Positions 13,459 through 21,761 of a DNA stretch of 29,264 nt are shown here, piece after piece (position 1 is the first letter of the stretch; every line of letters starts with the position of its first letter). The notes below the pieces were generated by a model. That model was not told the DNA's origin, did not search any database, and saw nothing but the letters and a program-made list of their open reading frames with translations. The DNA is from Paracoccaceae bacterium (GTDB lineage Bacteria > Pseudomonadota > Alphaproteobacteria > Rhodobacterales > Rhodobacteraceae), in assembly GCA_016937725.1 (NCBI GenBank), contig JAFGVZ010000030.1, positions 1-29,264 on the forward strand, read 5' to 3'. Both the position numbers and the translations under genes were made by a program.

Positions 13459-15030
13459 TTACGATTTCTGGAACATGGCGAGCATGCGCCGTGTCACGAG
13501 GAAGCCGCCGAAAATATTGATCGACGCCATGAAGATACCAGCCGCCGCCAGAATGGTGATCAGCAGGCTGGACGACCCGACCTGAATTAGCGCGCCAAGG
13601 ATGACGATGGACGAAATCGCATTGGTCACGGCCATCAACGGCGTGTGCAGCGAATGCGCGACATTCCAGATCACCTGGAAGCCGATGAAGACCGACAGCA
13701 CGAAGACGATGAAATGTTGCATGAAGCTGGCAGGCGCCACAAGGCCAACAGCCAGCAGCAGCAAGGCCGCGACGGTCAGCAATGTGACCTGTTGCTTGGT
13801 CTGCGCCTTGAACGCGGCCACTTCGGCGGCGCGCTTTTCTTCCGGCGTCAGTTCCTTGACCTTTTCTTTGGGCTTGGCGGCAATCGCGGCCACTTTCGGC
13901 GGTGGCGGCGGGAAAGTGATCGCGCCCTCATGGGTCACGGTCGCGCCGCGGATCACGTCATCTTCCATGTTGTGCTTGATGACGCCATCCTTGTCCGGCG
14001 TCAGGTCGGTCAGCATATGGCGGATATTGGTCGCATAGAGCGTCGAGGATTGCGTGGCCATGCGCGACGGGAAATCCGTGTAACCCACGATGATAACGCC
14101 GTTGTCGGTGACAACGCGCTCATCCATCGCCGTCAGGTCGCAGTTCCCGCCCTTTTCGGCGGCAAGGTCGATGATGACCGAGCCGGGCTTCATCATCTTG
14201 ACCATGTCTTCGGTCCAGAGCTTTGGCGCGGGGCGACCGGGGATCAGGGCCGTGGTGATCACGATATCCGTGGTCGGGGCCAGTTCGCGGAATTTCGCCA
14301 ACTGCTTTTCGCGGAATTCGGGGCTGGAGGGGGCGGCATAGCCACCCGTTGCGGCACCGTCCTGCGCAGGCTCGTCAAATTCAAGGAACACGAATTCCGC
14401 GCCCATCGATTCGATCTGCTCGGCCACTTCGGGGCGCACGTCGAACGCCATGGTAATCGCACCCAAGCTTGTCGAGGTGCCGATGGCGGCCAGACCGGCC
14501 ACACCGGCGCCCACGATCAGCACGCGCGCGGGCGGGATCTTGCCCGCCGCCGTCACCTGACCGGTGAAGAAGCGGCCAAAGTTGTTGCCCGCTTCAATGA
14601 CCGCACGGTAGCCCGCGATATTGGCCATCGACGACAGCGCGTCCATCTTCTGTGCGCGGGAAATACGCGGCACCATGTCCATGGCGATCACGGTCGCGCC
14701 AGTGTCCTTGGCGGCTTCCAGCATGTCCGCATTCTGGGCAGGCCAGAAAAAGGAAATCAGCGTTTGGCCTTGCTTCAGGCGCTTGACCTCATCCAGCTCC
14801 GGCTCACGCACCTTGATGACGATATCCGCCGCGTCCACCAGCGCTTGCGCATCAGCAACCACGGTCACGCCCGCAGCTTCATAGGTGGCGTCGTTAAACC
14901 CGGCTTTTTCGCCTGCGCCCGATTGCACGAAGCAGTCATGCCCCAGTTTCTGCAACTGCGCCGCGCTGTCCGGCGTCAGCGCAACACGGGCTTCGCCCGG
15001 CTTGATCTCTTTTAAGGCCCCGACTTTCAC
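13459..15030 (-). CDS. pntA: NAD(P) transhydrogenase subunit alpha PntA (fused form)
   Basis: PntA supplies the NAD(H)-binding domain I and the first membrane helices of proton-translocating transhydrogenase in the inner membrane. The 523-residue protein is the single-chain form as in E. coli (510 residues), not the split PntAA/PntAB of Rhodospirillum. Domain I shows KEIKPGEARVALTP at the start, the nucleotide fold VLIVGAGVAGLAAIGTSTSLGA, and GRPAPKLWTEDMVKMMKPGSVIIDLA. A proline/lysine-rich linker (PPPPPKVAAIAAKPKEK) leads to four helices. The start is GTG at 15030, supported by a GGGGGACGAC site and by homologues that begin M-K-V/I-G. The upstream ATG at 15075 would add an unusual 15 residues. 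Confidence 0.95.
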   Translation of the reverse strand: MKVGALKEIKPGEARVALTPDSAAQLQKLGHDCFVQSGAGEKAGFNDATYEAAGVTVVADAQALVDAADIVIKVREPELDEVKRLKQGQTLISFFWPAQNADMLEAAKDTGATVIAMDMVPRISRAQKMDALSSMANIAGYRAVIEAGNNFGRFFTGQVTAAGKIPPARVLIVGAGVAGLAAIGTSTSLGAITMAFDVRPEVAEQIESMGAEFVFLEFDEPAQDGAATGGYAAPSSPEFREKQLAKFRELAPTTDIVITTALIPGRPAPKLWTEDMVKMMKPGSVIIDLAAEKGGNCDLTAMDERVVTDNGVIIVGYTDFPSRMATQSSTLYATNIRHMLTDLTPDKDGVIKHNMEDDVIRGATVTHEGAITFPPPPPKVAAIAAKPKEKVKELTPEEKRAAEVAAFKAQTKQQVTLLTVAALLLLAVGLVAPASFMQHFIVFVLSVFIGFQVIWNVAHSLHTPLMAVTNAISSIVILGALIQVGSSSLLITILAAAGIFMASINIFGGFLVTRRMLAMFQKS

Positions 15031-15101
15031 GCGTCGTCCCCCTTTGCTTGCTATAGCGCCTGTGAAGCGGGACATGCCCGCGATCTTTTCGATCTTGCGC
15101 C

Positions 15102-15130
15102 TGCATAGCCCGCGCAAGAATATTTCACAA
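15102..15130 (-). promoter_or_regulatory. Possible promoter of pntA-pntB
   Basis: On the minus strand TTGTGA (15130-15125), a 17-bp spacer and TATGCA (15107-15102) lie about 70 bp before the pntA GTG. Both hexamers are partial matches. Upstream, 15140-15170 is A/T-rich for this genome and contains the short palindrome TTATGATAA, a possible regulator site. I see nothing else in the 265 bp between pntA and the methyltransferase gene except the hairpin at 15226-15248. Confidence 0.35.
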
Positions 15131-15225
15131 GGCACCAATAAAGATTATGATAAGATCACTGCGGCAGCGCAGCGACCCCGGTCTCCTCACGCAATCTGAA
15201 TTGCGGAAAACTGTGCGATTTGCAA

Positions 15226-15248
15226 GGGCGCGCAAGGATTTCGCGCCC
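15226..15248 (-). terminator. Hairpin downstream of the membrane methyltransferase gene
   Basis: GGGCGCG (15226-15232) pairs with CGCGCCC (15242-15248) around a 9-nt loop, about 48 bp after the methyltransferase stop codon. On the minus strand it is followed only by TTGCAAAT, so it is a weak candidate terminator. Confidence 0.35.
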
Positions 15249-15295
15249 CACGCGGCAAAATCTGCGACTTGGTGTCGCTATGTCAAGGCTACTGA

Positions 15296-15742
15296 CTAAA
15301 TCCACCGTCGCGTGCGCTGGAAAAATGCCTCGGCTTCGGCCCCGAACGCGGCGCGCAAACGGGCCTCTTCGGGCTCGATAAAGCGGCGGGTCAGGATACG
15401 CGCCAGCACCGGGACCAACACCAGCCCCGCGACAGACCCCCAGATCAGCGCCAGCCCGCCCAGAAGCATCAGGTCGGCCAGATAGATCGGGTTGCGCGAG
15501 ACCCGGTAAAGCCCGCCGGTAATCAGCTTTGCAGGCGCTTCATGCGGCACGATGGTCGAACGCGCGCGCAGAAATGAGAGCGCCGCCGCGCCCATAATGG
15601 CGAGGCCACCCCAGAACAGAGTGTTACCGATCAGGCCAAGCACGCCGATCTGGAAAGCAGGGCCAAAGAGCGCGACCTCGGCTTTCGCCAAGCCCAACGC
15701 CCCCAACCACCAGACCGGCGGATAATCGAGTGTGATTTTCAC
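15296..15742 (-). CDS. Isoprenylcysteine carboxyl methyltransferase-family (ICMT/PEMT-like) membrane methyltransferase
   Basis: The 148-residue integral membrane protein has about four hydrophobic segments and the family's SAM-binding C-terminal signature. This comprises LITGGLYRVSRNPIYLADLMLLGG (residues about 74-97), a further helix pair, then RRFIEPEEARLRAAFGAEAEAFFQRTRRW, which matches the Y-x-x-Y-x-x-x-V-x-R and E-E-x-x-L-x-x-x-F-G-x-x-Y pattern of the ICMT/PEMT group. Family members methylate lipids or small thiols, but the substrate here is unknown. Its start overlaps the upstream rhodanese-like gene by 4 bp (ATGA), so the two are translationally coupled. The stop is TAG at 15296-15298. 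Confidence 0.8.
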   Translation of the reverse strand: MKITLDYPPVWWLGALGLAKAEVALFGPAFQIGVLGLIGNTLFWGGLAIMGAAALSFLRARSTIVPHEAPAKLITGGLYRVSRNPIYLADLMLLGGLALIWGSVAGLVLVPVLARILTRRFIEPEEARLRAAFGAEAEAFFQRTRRWI

Positions 15743-16134
15743 GGCTGGAACGCCGCACGCCCGCCTTGCAGCACCAGCACATTGCTGTGGCCCATCAGCC
15801 GCGCGATCAGCATTGCCTGCGAGGACAGAACAGCGGTGTCACAATACAACACCACCATCCCGCTGTCGGGCAATTCATCCGCCCGCGCCACGATCTCGCG
15901 CCATTCTATGTGCAGCGCGCCGTCGATCCCGTCGGCGGCGAACTGGTCGGCCCCGCGCACATCGACAAAAGTCACACCGGGCAGAATGTCGGCGGTCAAT
16001 TGCGCGGGCTGGATGATGCCCTCGGTGTAACCTGCGAAATCCAGATAGCCGCCGATGTCATCCGCCAGATCACTGGCAGCAACCGGCGCGCAGAACAATG
16101 TGGCGGCCAAAACCGATGCAAGAATGACGCGCAT
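15739..16134 (-). CDS. Periplasmic rhodanese-like domain protein
   Basis: The 131-residue protein has a signal peptide (residues 1-20, cleavage after VAA) and a single rhodanese domain. Visible are FVDVRGADQFAADGIDGALHIEW (CDC25/rhodanese motif, residues 56-78) and the active-site strand VVLYCDTAVLSSQAM, with the candidate catalytic Cys98. VLVLQGGRAAFQP lies at the C terminus. The active-site loop after Cys98 (DTAVLS) lacks the usual glycine and arginine of CxxGxR loops, so sulfurtransferase activity is uncertain. The start at 16134 has a strong GGGAGG site. It is divergent from kynU and overlaps the methyltransferase gene downstream. Confidence 0.85.
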   Translation of the reverse strand: MRVILASVLAATLFCAPVAASDLADDIGGYLDFAGYTEGIIQPAQLTADILPGVTFVDVRGADQFAADGIDGALHIEWREIVARADELPDSGMVVLYCDTAVLSSQAMLIARLMGHSNVLVLQGGRAAFQP

Positions 16135-16170
16135 GATATCCTCCCGTAAACACGTCGCGACATTCGATTA

Positions 16171-16189
16171 CTTGCATCTGAATTGCAAG
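16171..16189. promoter_or_regulatory. Inverted repeat between divergent rhodanese and kynU genes
   Basis: CTTGCA (16171-16176) and TGCAAG (16184-16189) form a perfect 6-bp dyad with a 7-bp centre, in the 115-bp divergent intergenic region. It is placed like an operator, 60 bp before the kynU ATG and 37 bp before the rhodanese start. No regulator gene is adjacent, so the binding protein cannot be named. Confidence 0.35.
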
Positions 16190-16249
16190 CGCCTTGACCT
16201 TTGCCGCCCGCAGCGCCACCGATGGGCCAGACTTGGAAGGACACCACGC

Positions 16250-17443
16250 ATGACCGATTTCACCCGCACTCGCGCCCTGTTCGATCTGCCGGAGGGCGTG
16301 ATCTACTTGGATGGCAATTCGCTCGGCCCCCTGCCCCGCGCTGCCAAGGACCGCGTGGCGCGCGCGATTGCGGATGAATGGGGGCAAATGCTGATCACCG
16401 GGTGGAACAAGGCGGGCTGGATGGACCTGCCCGCCCGTGTGGGTGACCGCGTGGGGCGGCTGATCGGGGCCGCGCCGGGAACGGTGGTCATGGGCGACAC
16501 GCTGTCGATCAAGGTCTATCAGGCTCTGGCCTCTGCGCTGGAATTGCGGCCAGATCGGCGGGTGATCCTGTCCGACACCGGCAATTTCCCGTCCGATCTG
16601 TATATGGCCGAGGGGCTGTGCCGCACCTTGGGGCCGGATTATACGCTTAAAACGGTTGCCCCGGAAGCTGTGGAAGACGCGATAGATGGCAGCGTCGCCG
16701 TGCTGATGATTACCGAGGTCGATTACCGCACAGGCCGCAAACACGACATGGCCCGCCTGATCGCCAAGGCGCATGACATGGGCGCGCTAGTGGTCTGGGA
16801 TTTGGCCCATTCCGCCGGGGCCATCCCGGTCGATCTGGCGGGTGCCGACACCGATTTTGCCGTGGGATGCAGCTACAAATATCTCAATTCTGGCCCCGGT
16901 GGCCCGGCCTTTATCTATGTCGCGCCAAGGCTGGCCGACACGGTGCGCCCCGCACTTTCGGGCTGGCTGGGCCATGAAGCGCCGTTCGCGTTTAATCTGG
17001 ACTATCGCCCCGGCGCCGGGATCGAACGGATGCGCGTGGGAACGCCGCCGGTGTTGCAGCTGGCGGCACTTGACGCCGCGCTGGATGTCTGGGACGGCGT
17101 GGACATGGCCGCCCTGCGCGCGCGGTCGCTGGAGTTGCAAGGCATCTTCATCGACCGGGTCGAAGCCGCCTGCCCCGACCTGACCCTTGCCACGCCGCGC
17201 GACCCCGAAAGCCGCGGCAGCCAAATCAGCTTCCGCCACCCCCAAGGCTATGCGATCATGCAGGCCCTGATTGCCGAAGGTGTGATCGGCGATTTCCGCG
17301 CGCCAGATATCCTGCGCTTTGGGTTCACACCCCTTTACCTGTCGCCCGAAGACGTGGCACAGGCGGCAGATACGCTGTGCAACATCATGGCCACAGGCCG
17401 CTGGGACCGCCCCGAATTTCACGCCCGCGCCAAAGTCACCTAA
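16250..17443 (+). CDS. kynU: Kynureninase
   Basis: Kynureninase is the PLP enzyme that cleaves L-kynurenine to anthranilate and alanine in tryptophan breakdown. The 397-residue protein is full length. It starts with FDLPEGVIYLDGNSLGPLP (family N terminus) and contains DEWGQMLITGWNKAGWMDLP, the phosphate-binding MGDTLSIKVYQAL, the PLP-stacking/binding D184-x-x-H187 in VVWDLAHSAGAIPVDL, and the Schiff-base lysine K210 in CSYKYLNSGPGG. The C-terminal DFRAPDILRFGFTPLY is diagnostic. The ATG at 16250 has a GGAAGGAC site. kynA and kynB are not in the window, so the pathway genes are scattered or only this step is local. After the stop, AGATTGCC (17455-17462) and GGCAATCT (17473-17480) form a hairpin without a T-run. 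Confidence 0.96.
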   Translation: MTDFTRTRALFDLPEGVIYLDGNSLGPLPRAAKDRVARAIADEWGQMLITGWNKAGWMDLPARVGDRVGRLIGAAPGTVVMGDTLSIKVYQALASALELRPDRRVILSDTGNFPSDLYMAEGLCRTLGPDYTLKTVAPEAVEDAIDGSVAVLMITEVDYRTGRKHDMARLIAKAHDMGALVVWDLAHSAGAIPVDLAGADTDFAVGCSYKYLNSGPGGPAFIYVAPRLADTVRPALSGWLGHEAPFAFNLDYRPGAGIERMRVGTPPVLQLAALDAALDVWDGVDMAALRARSLELQGIFIDRVEAACPDLTLATPRDPESRGSQISFRHPQGYAIMQALIAEGVIGDFRAPDILRFGFTPLYLSPEDVAQAADTLCNIMATGRWDRPEFHARAKVT

Positions 17444-17514
17444 GGCGCGCCACAAGATTGCCGGGTTTTCGGGGCAATCTGCCCTGTAAAGACGGCTAGA
17501 AGGCCCCGAGTTTC

Positions 17515-18885
17515 ATGAGTGCAGGCACAGAGCATATGACCCAGATTCCCGCCACCACGGCCAGTTTTGCGCAAAGAATCATGCGCGGCGCGGCCTTTAC
17601 CTCTGGCGGGTTCGTTCTGGGGCAAGGGATGCGATTTGCCTCGAACCTTATCTTGGCGCGCCTGCTCTTCCCCGAAGCCTTCGGCCTGATGGCGCTGATG
17701 GCCATGGTGCTGACGGGTCTGACCATGCTGTCGGATACGGGTGTGCCGCAATCCATCATGCAGCACAAACGCGGCGATGATGCAGATTTCCTGAACACCG
17801 CCTGGACCTTGAACCTGATGCGCGGCGTCGTGTTGTGGCTGATCGCCTGCGCTTTGGCATGGCCCATGGCATGGGTTTATGAAGCCCCCGAATTGATGTG
17901 GATCCTGCCGCTGGGTGGACTGTCGCTGGTTATGTTGGGCGCGGCCCCCACGCGGGTCTTCACCGCCCAGCGCCACCTGCAACTTGGCCGCATCATGGGG
18001 ATCGAACTGGCCTCTCAGGCCCTTGGCATTGTGGTCATGGTCACGCTGGCATGGATGTACCAAAGCTATTGGGCCTTGGTGGCAGGCGTTCTGGTCACGG
18101 GCATGGCGAAATTGTCCATGGAATGGGCGCTGCTGACGGGTATGCGCAACCGTTTGGCATGGGACAAGCCCGCTGGCCGCGAACTTCTGCGCTTTGGCGG
18201 CTGGATCATGGCGTCCTCGGCCTTTGGCTTTGTGCTGTTGCAAGGTGACCGGGCCATCCTTGGCCTGTTTCTGACGGTCGAAAAGCTGGGCATCTACAAC
18301 ATTGCCTACTTCTTGGCGTTCTTCCCGGTTCTCATGGCGCATACCATGATGTCGAAACTGCTGATCCCCTCTTACCGCGAAATGTTTGCAGGCAAGGATG
18401 GCGAGCATGACCGCAAAATTCGCCGTATGCGCATGGGGTTGACCGGGACCGTTATGGCTTTGTTGACGGTCATGGCGCTGATCGGACCGTGGCTGATCGA
18501 TTTTCTTTATGACGACCGCTACGCCGAAGCCGGGCCAATCATCGTGATGATCAGCTGTGCCCAAATGCTGTCGCTGATCGTGCTGACCTATGACCAAGCG
18601 GCATTGGCGCGCGGTGATTCGCGGCGCTTCTTCTGGGTGATCGCCATTCGGGCCATCGTGCAGACAATCTGCTTCGTGGCCGGGGCCGCATTTGCGGGCC
18701 TGCCGGGTGCGCTTGCGGGCCAAGCGGTGGCGTCGGTGCTGGTTTACCCTGTGGTGGCGAACCTTGCGCGGCACACCGGAGTCTGGGACAAAGGGCATGA
18801 CGCGCTTTTCGCAGCACTGGCGCTGCTGCCTATCGCGGGCGCGCTCAGCTTTCATTGGGACAAGATCGCGCCGCTTTTGCCCTGA
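17515..18885 (+). CDS. Polysaccharide flippase of the MOP superfamily (Wzx-like)
   Basis: The 456-residue protein is a polytopic membrane protein of the MATE/MOP lipopolysaccharide-biosynthesis group, with about 12 helices. It shows the typical N-terminal pattern: GAAFTSGGFVLGQGMRFASNLILARLLFPEAFGLMAL (residues 25-61), DTGVPQSIMQHKRGDDADFLNTAWTLN, and the conserved GDRAILGLFLTVEKLGIYNIAYFLA in the middle. Such proteins flip lipid-linked oligosaccharide repeat units across the inner membrane. No glycosyltransferases or polymerase lie beside it, so its polysaccharide is unknown. The ATG at 17515 has an AAGG site 10 nt upstream; an ATG at 17536 is also possible. Confidence 0.85.
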   Translation: MSAGTEHMTQIPATTASFAQRIMRGAAFTSGGFVLGQGMRFASNLILARLLFPEAFGLMALMAMVLTGLTMLSDTGVPQSIMQHKRGDDADFLNTAWTLNLMRGVVLWLIACALAWPMAWVYEAPELMWILPLGGLSLVMLGAAPTRVFTAQRHLQLGRIMGIELASQALGIVVMVTLAWMYQSYWALVAGVLVTGMAKLSMEWALLTGMRNRLAWDKPAGRELLRFGGWIMASSAFGFVLLQGDRAILGLFLTVEKLGIYNIAYFLAFFPVLMAHTMMSKLLIPSYREMFAGKDGEHDRKIRRMRMGLTGTVMALLTVMALIGPWLIDFLYDDRYAEAGPIIVMISCAQMLSLIVLTYDQAALARGDSRRFFWVIAIRAIVQTICFVAGAAFAGLPGALAGQAVASVLVYPVVANLARHTGVWDKGHDALFAALALLPIAGALSFHWDKIAPLLP

Positions 18886-18960
18886 CGCTTACCATATCGT
18901 AACCCCCGGCGGGCTACACCCGATCTCGACCTCGCAGAAGCGTCCGAATCGGAGTGTGCC

Positions 18961-19686
18961 TTGCCCGCATCCAGACTTGCCCGTTTTGGCCTGAAACCGT
19001 CACGCCTGTGCTTTGGTATGGCCGCAGCCCTTCTGGTGGCCATTCTTGGCTGGCCCGCTTTGGCCAAAACCGATGCGGCGCTGTGTGACCAAGCCGCCAG
19101 CGTTGCCGCGCGCAAACATGGCGTGCCGCTGGATGTGTTGCGCACCGTCGCGCTGCTGGAAACCGGGCATGCCCAAGGCGGCCAGATGCGCCCATGGCCT
19201 TGGGCGCTGAACGCGGGCGGCCAAAGCCATTGGCTGCCCAGCAAGGCAGAGGCCGTCACGAAAGCCCGCGCCATCCTCGCCACCGGGCGGCGCAACCTCG
19301 ATTTCGGGTGCTTCCAGCTGAACTATCATTGGCACGGGACTCATTTCGCCAGCGTGGAGGATATGCTCGACCCCGCCCAAAACGCCGATTACGCCGCGCG
19401 CTACCTGCTGGGCCATTACCGCCGCTTGGGCGATTGGAAAGCTGCGGTCGGCGCATATCATTCGCGCACAGCCGAATATGCCCAGCGCTACCTTGCCCGC
19501 TATGACGCCTTGGCCCAAGCGCTTGCGCCTCTGCCCGCGCCACAGCGGCAGACAACGGCACCGAGCAGCACCAATGGCTATGCCCTGCTGACCGGCCATG
19601 GCGGCGGCACGCGCGGCTCGCTTGTGCCAGCATCGGTCTTGTCCGGCACGCAGCCGCTTTTGCCCCTGCTGGAGCGCGCACCATGA
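18961..19686 (+). CDS. Lytic transglycosylase (SLT domain) at the head of the flagellar export operon
   Basis: The 241-residue protein has a signal-like hydrophobic segment (residues about 18-35, ending WPALA) and an SLT lysozyme-like domain. That domain includes the candidate catalytic E67 in VALLETGHAQGG, then LDFGCFQLNYHWHGTHF, LLGHYRRLGDWKAAVGAYHSRTAEYAQRYLARY. It should cleave peptidoglycan in the periplasm. Its stop overlaps the flhA start by 4 bp, so it probably opens the wall for the flagellar rod, as SltF does in Rhodobacter sphaeroides; this role is inferred from context. The start is a TTG at 18961, supported by a CGGAG site 6 nt upstream; the next ATG (19018) has none and would cut into the signal peptide. 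Confidence 0.87.
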   Translation: MPASRLARFGLKPSRLCFGMAAALLVAILGWPALAKTDAALCDQAASVAARKHGVPLDVLRTVALLETGHAQGGQMRPWPWALNAGGQSHWLPSKAEAVTKARAILATGRRNLDFGCFQLNYHWHGTHFASVEDMLDPAQNADYAARYLLGHYRRLGDWKAAVGAYHSRTAEYAQRYLARYDALAQALAPLPAPQRQTTAPSSTNGYALLTGHGGGTRGSLVPASVLSGTQPLLPLLERAP

Positions 19687-21761
19687 TCCTGACCGCAAAA
19701 ACCCTGTTCCAGCCCACGATCCTGCTGGCGCTGGCGCTGATGGCGGTGATCGTGATGATGATCCTGCCCATCCCCGCTTGGGCGCTCGACCTTGGTCTCG
19801 CCATCTCTTTCGCGCTGGCGATCCTGATGTTCACGGTCACGCTTTTCATCCAACGCCCGCTCGATTTCTCGATCTTCCCGACCGTGCTTCTGGCCTCGCT
19901 CATGCTGCGGCTGTCGCTGAACGTGTCTTCGACCAAGCTGATCATCGGCGAGGGCCATACCGGCACAGATGCCGCAGGCGACGTGATCGAAGGCTTTGCC
20001 AATTTCGTCATGGGCGGGTCAGTGTTTCTGGGGCTTGTGATTTTCCTTGTGCTGCTGATCGTGAACTTCATTGTCATCACCAAGGGCGCAGGGCGCATGG
20101 CCGAAGTCGGCGCGCGCTTTGCGCTCGATGGGATGCCGGGCAAACAGCTTGCTATCGACAGCGATATGTCGGCAGGCGCCATTGACCATACCGAAGCCAA
20201 GCGCCGCCGCGAAACCGAACAGGCCGAAACCAATTTCTACGGCTCGCTGGATGGCGCGTCGAAATTCGTCAAGGGCGACGCGGTGGCGGGGCTGCTGATC
20301 ACGCTGCTGAACATCGTCATGGGGCTGATCAACGGCACCATGATGCATGGCATGTCCCTTGGGGCCGCGTTCGAAACCTACGCCATCCTGACCGTGGGCG
20401 ATGGCCTTGTCAGCCAGATCCCGGCAGTAATCATCTCTATCGCGGCGGCGCTTTTGCTGGCGCGCGGCGGTGCCAATGGCGCGACCGACAGCCAGTTATT
20501 CGACCAATTGGGCCGCTACCCGGCGGCCTTGGCCACTGTGGGTGTGCTGATGGCGCTTTTTGCCTTCGTGCCGGGCCTGCCTTTCCTGCCCTTCATCGCC
20601 GGGGCGGGCGTGCTGCTGGGGCTGGCCTATCTGGCGCAGCGCAAGGCCGCAAAAGACCCTGCCCCAGACACAGCTACCCCAGACGTAGCGCCACCCGCGC
20701 CCCCACTGGGCGATGTGCTCGATCTGGACGAAATCCATGTGCAATTCGCGCCCGACCTTGTGCCCATGGTGCTGGACCCCGGCCTTGGGCTGGATGCGCG
20801 CATCTCCAGCATCCGGTCGCATATTGCCCGCGAATTCGGGCTGATCCTGCCCGAAATGCGCCTGACAGATGAAGCAACGCTGCCCACGGGCACCTATACC
20901 ATCCTGATTCACGGGGTCGAGCAAGCGCGCGACATTCTGCGGCAAGACAAGGTTCTGGCGCTGATCGGAAATGACCGCATGCTGGACGCGCCGGGCGAAG
21001 ATGTCTCGGAACCCGTCTACCGCGCCCCGGCCCGCTGGATCGAGCGCGCCGCCCAAGAAGACGCCGCATTGTCGGGCGCAACCGTCGTCGCCCCGATAGA
21101 GGTGCTGGCGACTCATCTGCTGGAAGTGCTGAAATCCAACCTTGGGCGCCTGCTGACCTATCGCAGCCTGAACCGCGTGCTGGACGAATTGGGCAACCTG
21201 ACCGACGCAACCCGGGCCGAAGCGAACAAGCGGCTTTTGTCCGAACTCATCCCCGACAAGGTGCCGATGGACGTGCTTCTCAGCGTGCTGCGCCTGCTTC
21301 TGGACGAACGCGTCTCCATCCGCAATCTGCCGCTGATCTTGGAGGCGCTGGCAGAAATGCGCGGCGCGGGCCATAGCCCGGAATCCTTGTGCGAACATGT
21401 CCGCCAGCGCCTTGGCTTCCAACTTGTCGCCAAGCTCAAACGGGCCGATGGCACAGTGCCGCTGTTGCAACTTGCGCCCGAATGGGAAGACCTGTTTGCC
21501 ACCTACCAGCTACCCGGTGACCATGGCAGCGCCGATGTGGCCCTGCCACCAGAAGATTTCGGACGCCTGACCAGCAGCATTGCCGAGAAACTATCGGGGC
21601 TTGGCGCAAACGGGGTCAGCCCCGCGCTTGTCACCTCGTCGCGCCGTCGCCGGTTTTTGCGCACCGCACTCGTGGCCAAGGGGCTATCCGCGCCGGTGCT
21701 CAGCTACGAAGAGATCGGCTTCGAGGCACGCCCCGCCCTTGTTGGAACCATCGCCGCATGA
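19683..21761 (+). CDS. flhA: Flagellar biosynthesis protein FlhA
   Basis: FlhA is the largest membrane component of the flagellar type III export gate; its cytoplasmic ring sorts substrates and uses the proton motive force. The 692-residue protein has about eight helices in the first 310 residues, the FHIPEP family signature GRMAEVGARFALDGMPGKQL (137-156), then a linker with a Pro/Ala-rich stretch. The cytoplasmic domain begins near residue 345 (DEIHVQFAPDLVPMVLDPGLGLDARI) and includes VLKSNLGRLLTYRSLNRVLDELG. The ATGA overlaps with both neighbours show translational coupling with the transglycosylase and fliR. Confidence 0.97.
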   Translation: MILTAKTLFQPTILLALALMAVIVMMILPIPAWALDLGLAISFALAILMFTVTLFIQRPLDFSIFPTVLLASLMLRLSLNVSSTKLIIGEGHTGTDAAGDVIEGFANFVMGGSVFLGLVIFLVLLIVNFIVITKGAGRMAEVGARFALDGMPGKQLAIDSDMSAGAIDHTEAKRRRETEQAETNFYGSLDGASKFVKGDAVAGLLITLLNIVMGLINGTMMHGMSLGAAFETYAILTVGDGLVSQIPAVIISIAAALLLARGGANGATDSQLFDQLGRYPAALATVGVLMALFAFVPGLPFLPFIAGAGVLLGLAYLAQRKAAKDPAPDTATPDVAPPAPPLGDVLDLDEIHVQFAPDLVPMVLDPGLGLDARISSIRSHIAREFGLILPEMRLTDEATLPTGTYTILIHGVEQARDILRQDKVLALIGNDRMLDAPGEDVSEPVYRAPARWIERAAQEDAALSGATVVAPIEVLATHLLEVLKSNLGRLLTYRSLNRVLDELGNLTDATRAEANKRLLSELIPDKVPMDVLLSVLRLLLDERVSIRNLPLILEALAEMRGAGHSPESLCEHVRQRLGFQLVAKLKRADGTVPLLQLAPEWEDLFATYQLPGDHGSADVALPPEDFGRLTSSIAEKLSGLGANGVSPALVTSSRRRRFLRTALVAKGLSAPVLSYEEIGFEARPALVGTIAA

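Noticed and set aside
11850..13520. 556-codon plus-strand open frame opposite pntB
   Set aside because: It is antisense to a complete, motif-rich PntB and crosses the ptsN/pntB terminator; its composition is that of a shadow frame.
17440..18855. 471-codon minus-strand open frame opposite the flippase
   Set aside because: The Gln/His/Arg-rich translation has no domains and is explained by the complementary strand of a hydrophobic membrane protein gene.
18889..18904. TTAC-N6-GTAA dyad before the flagellar operon, considered as a CtrA site
   Set aside because: CtrA sites are TTAA-N7-TTAA; both half-sites deviate and the spacing is wrong. I cannot support a CtrA box, although it remains a possible operator.
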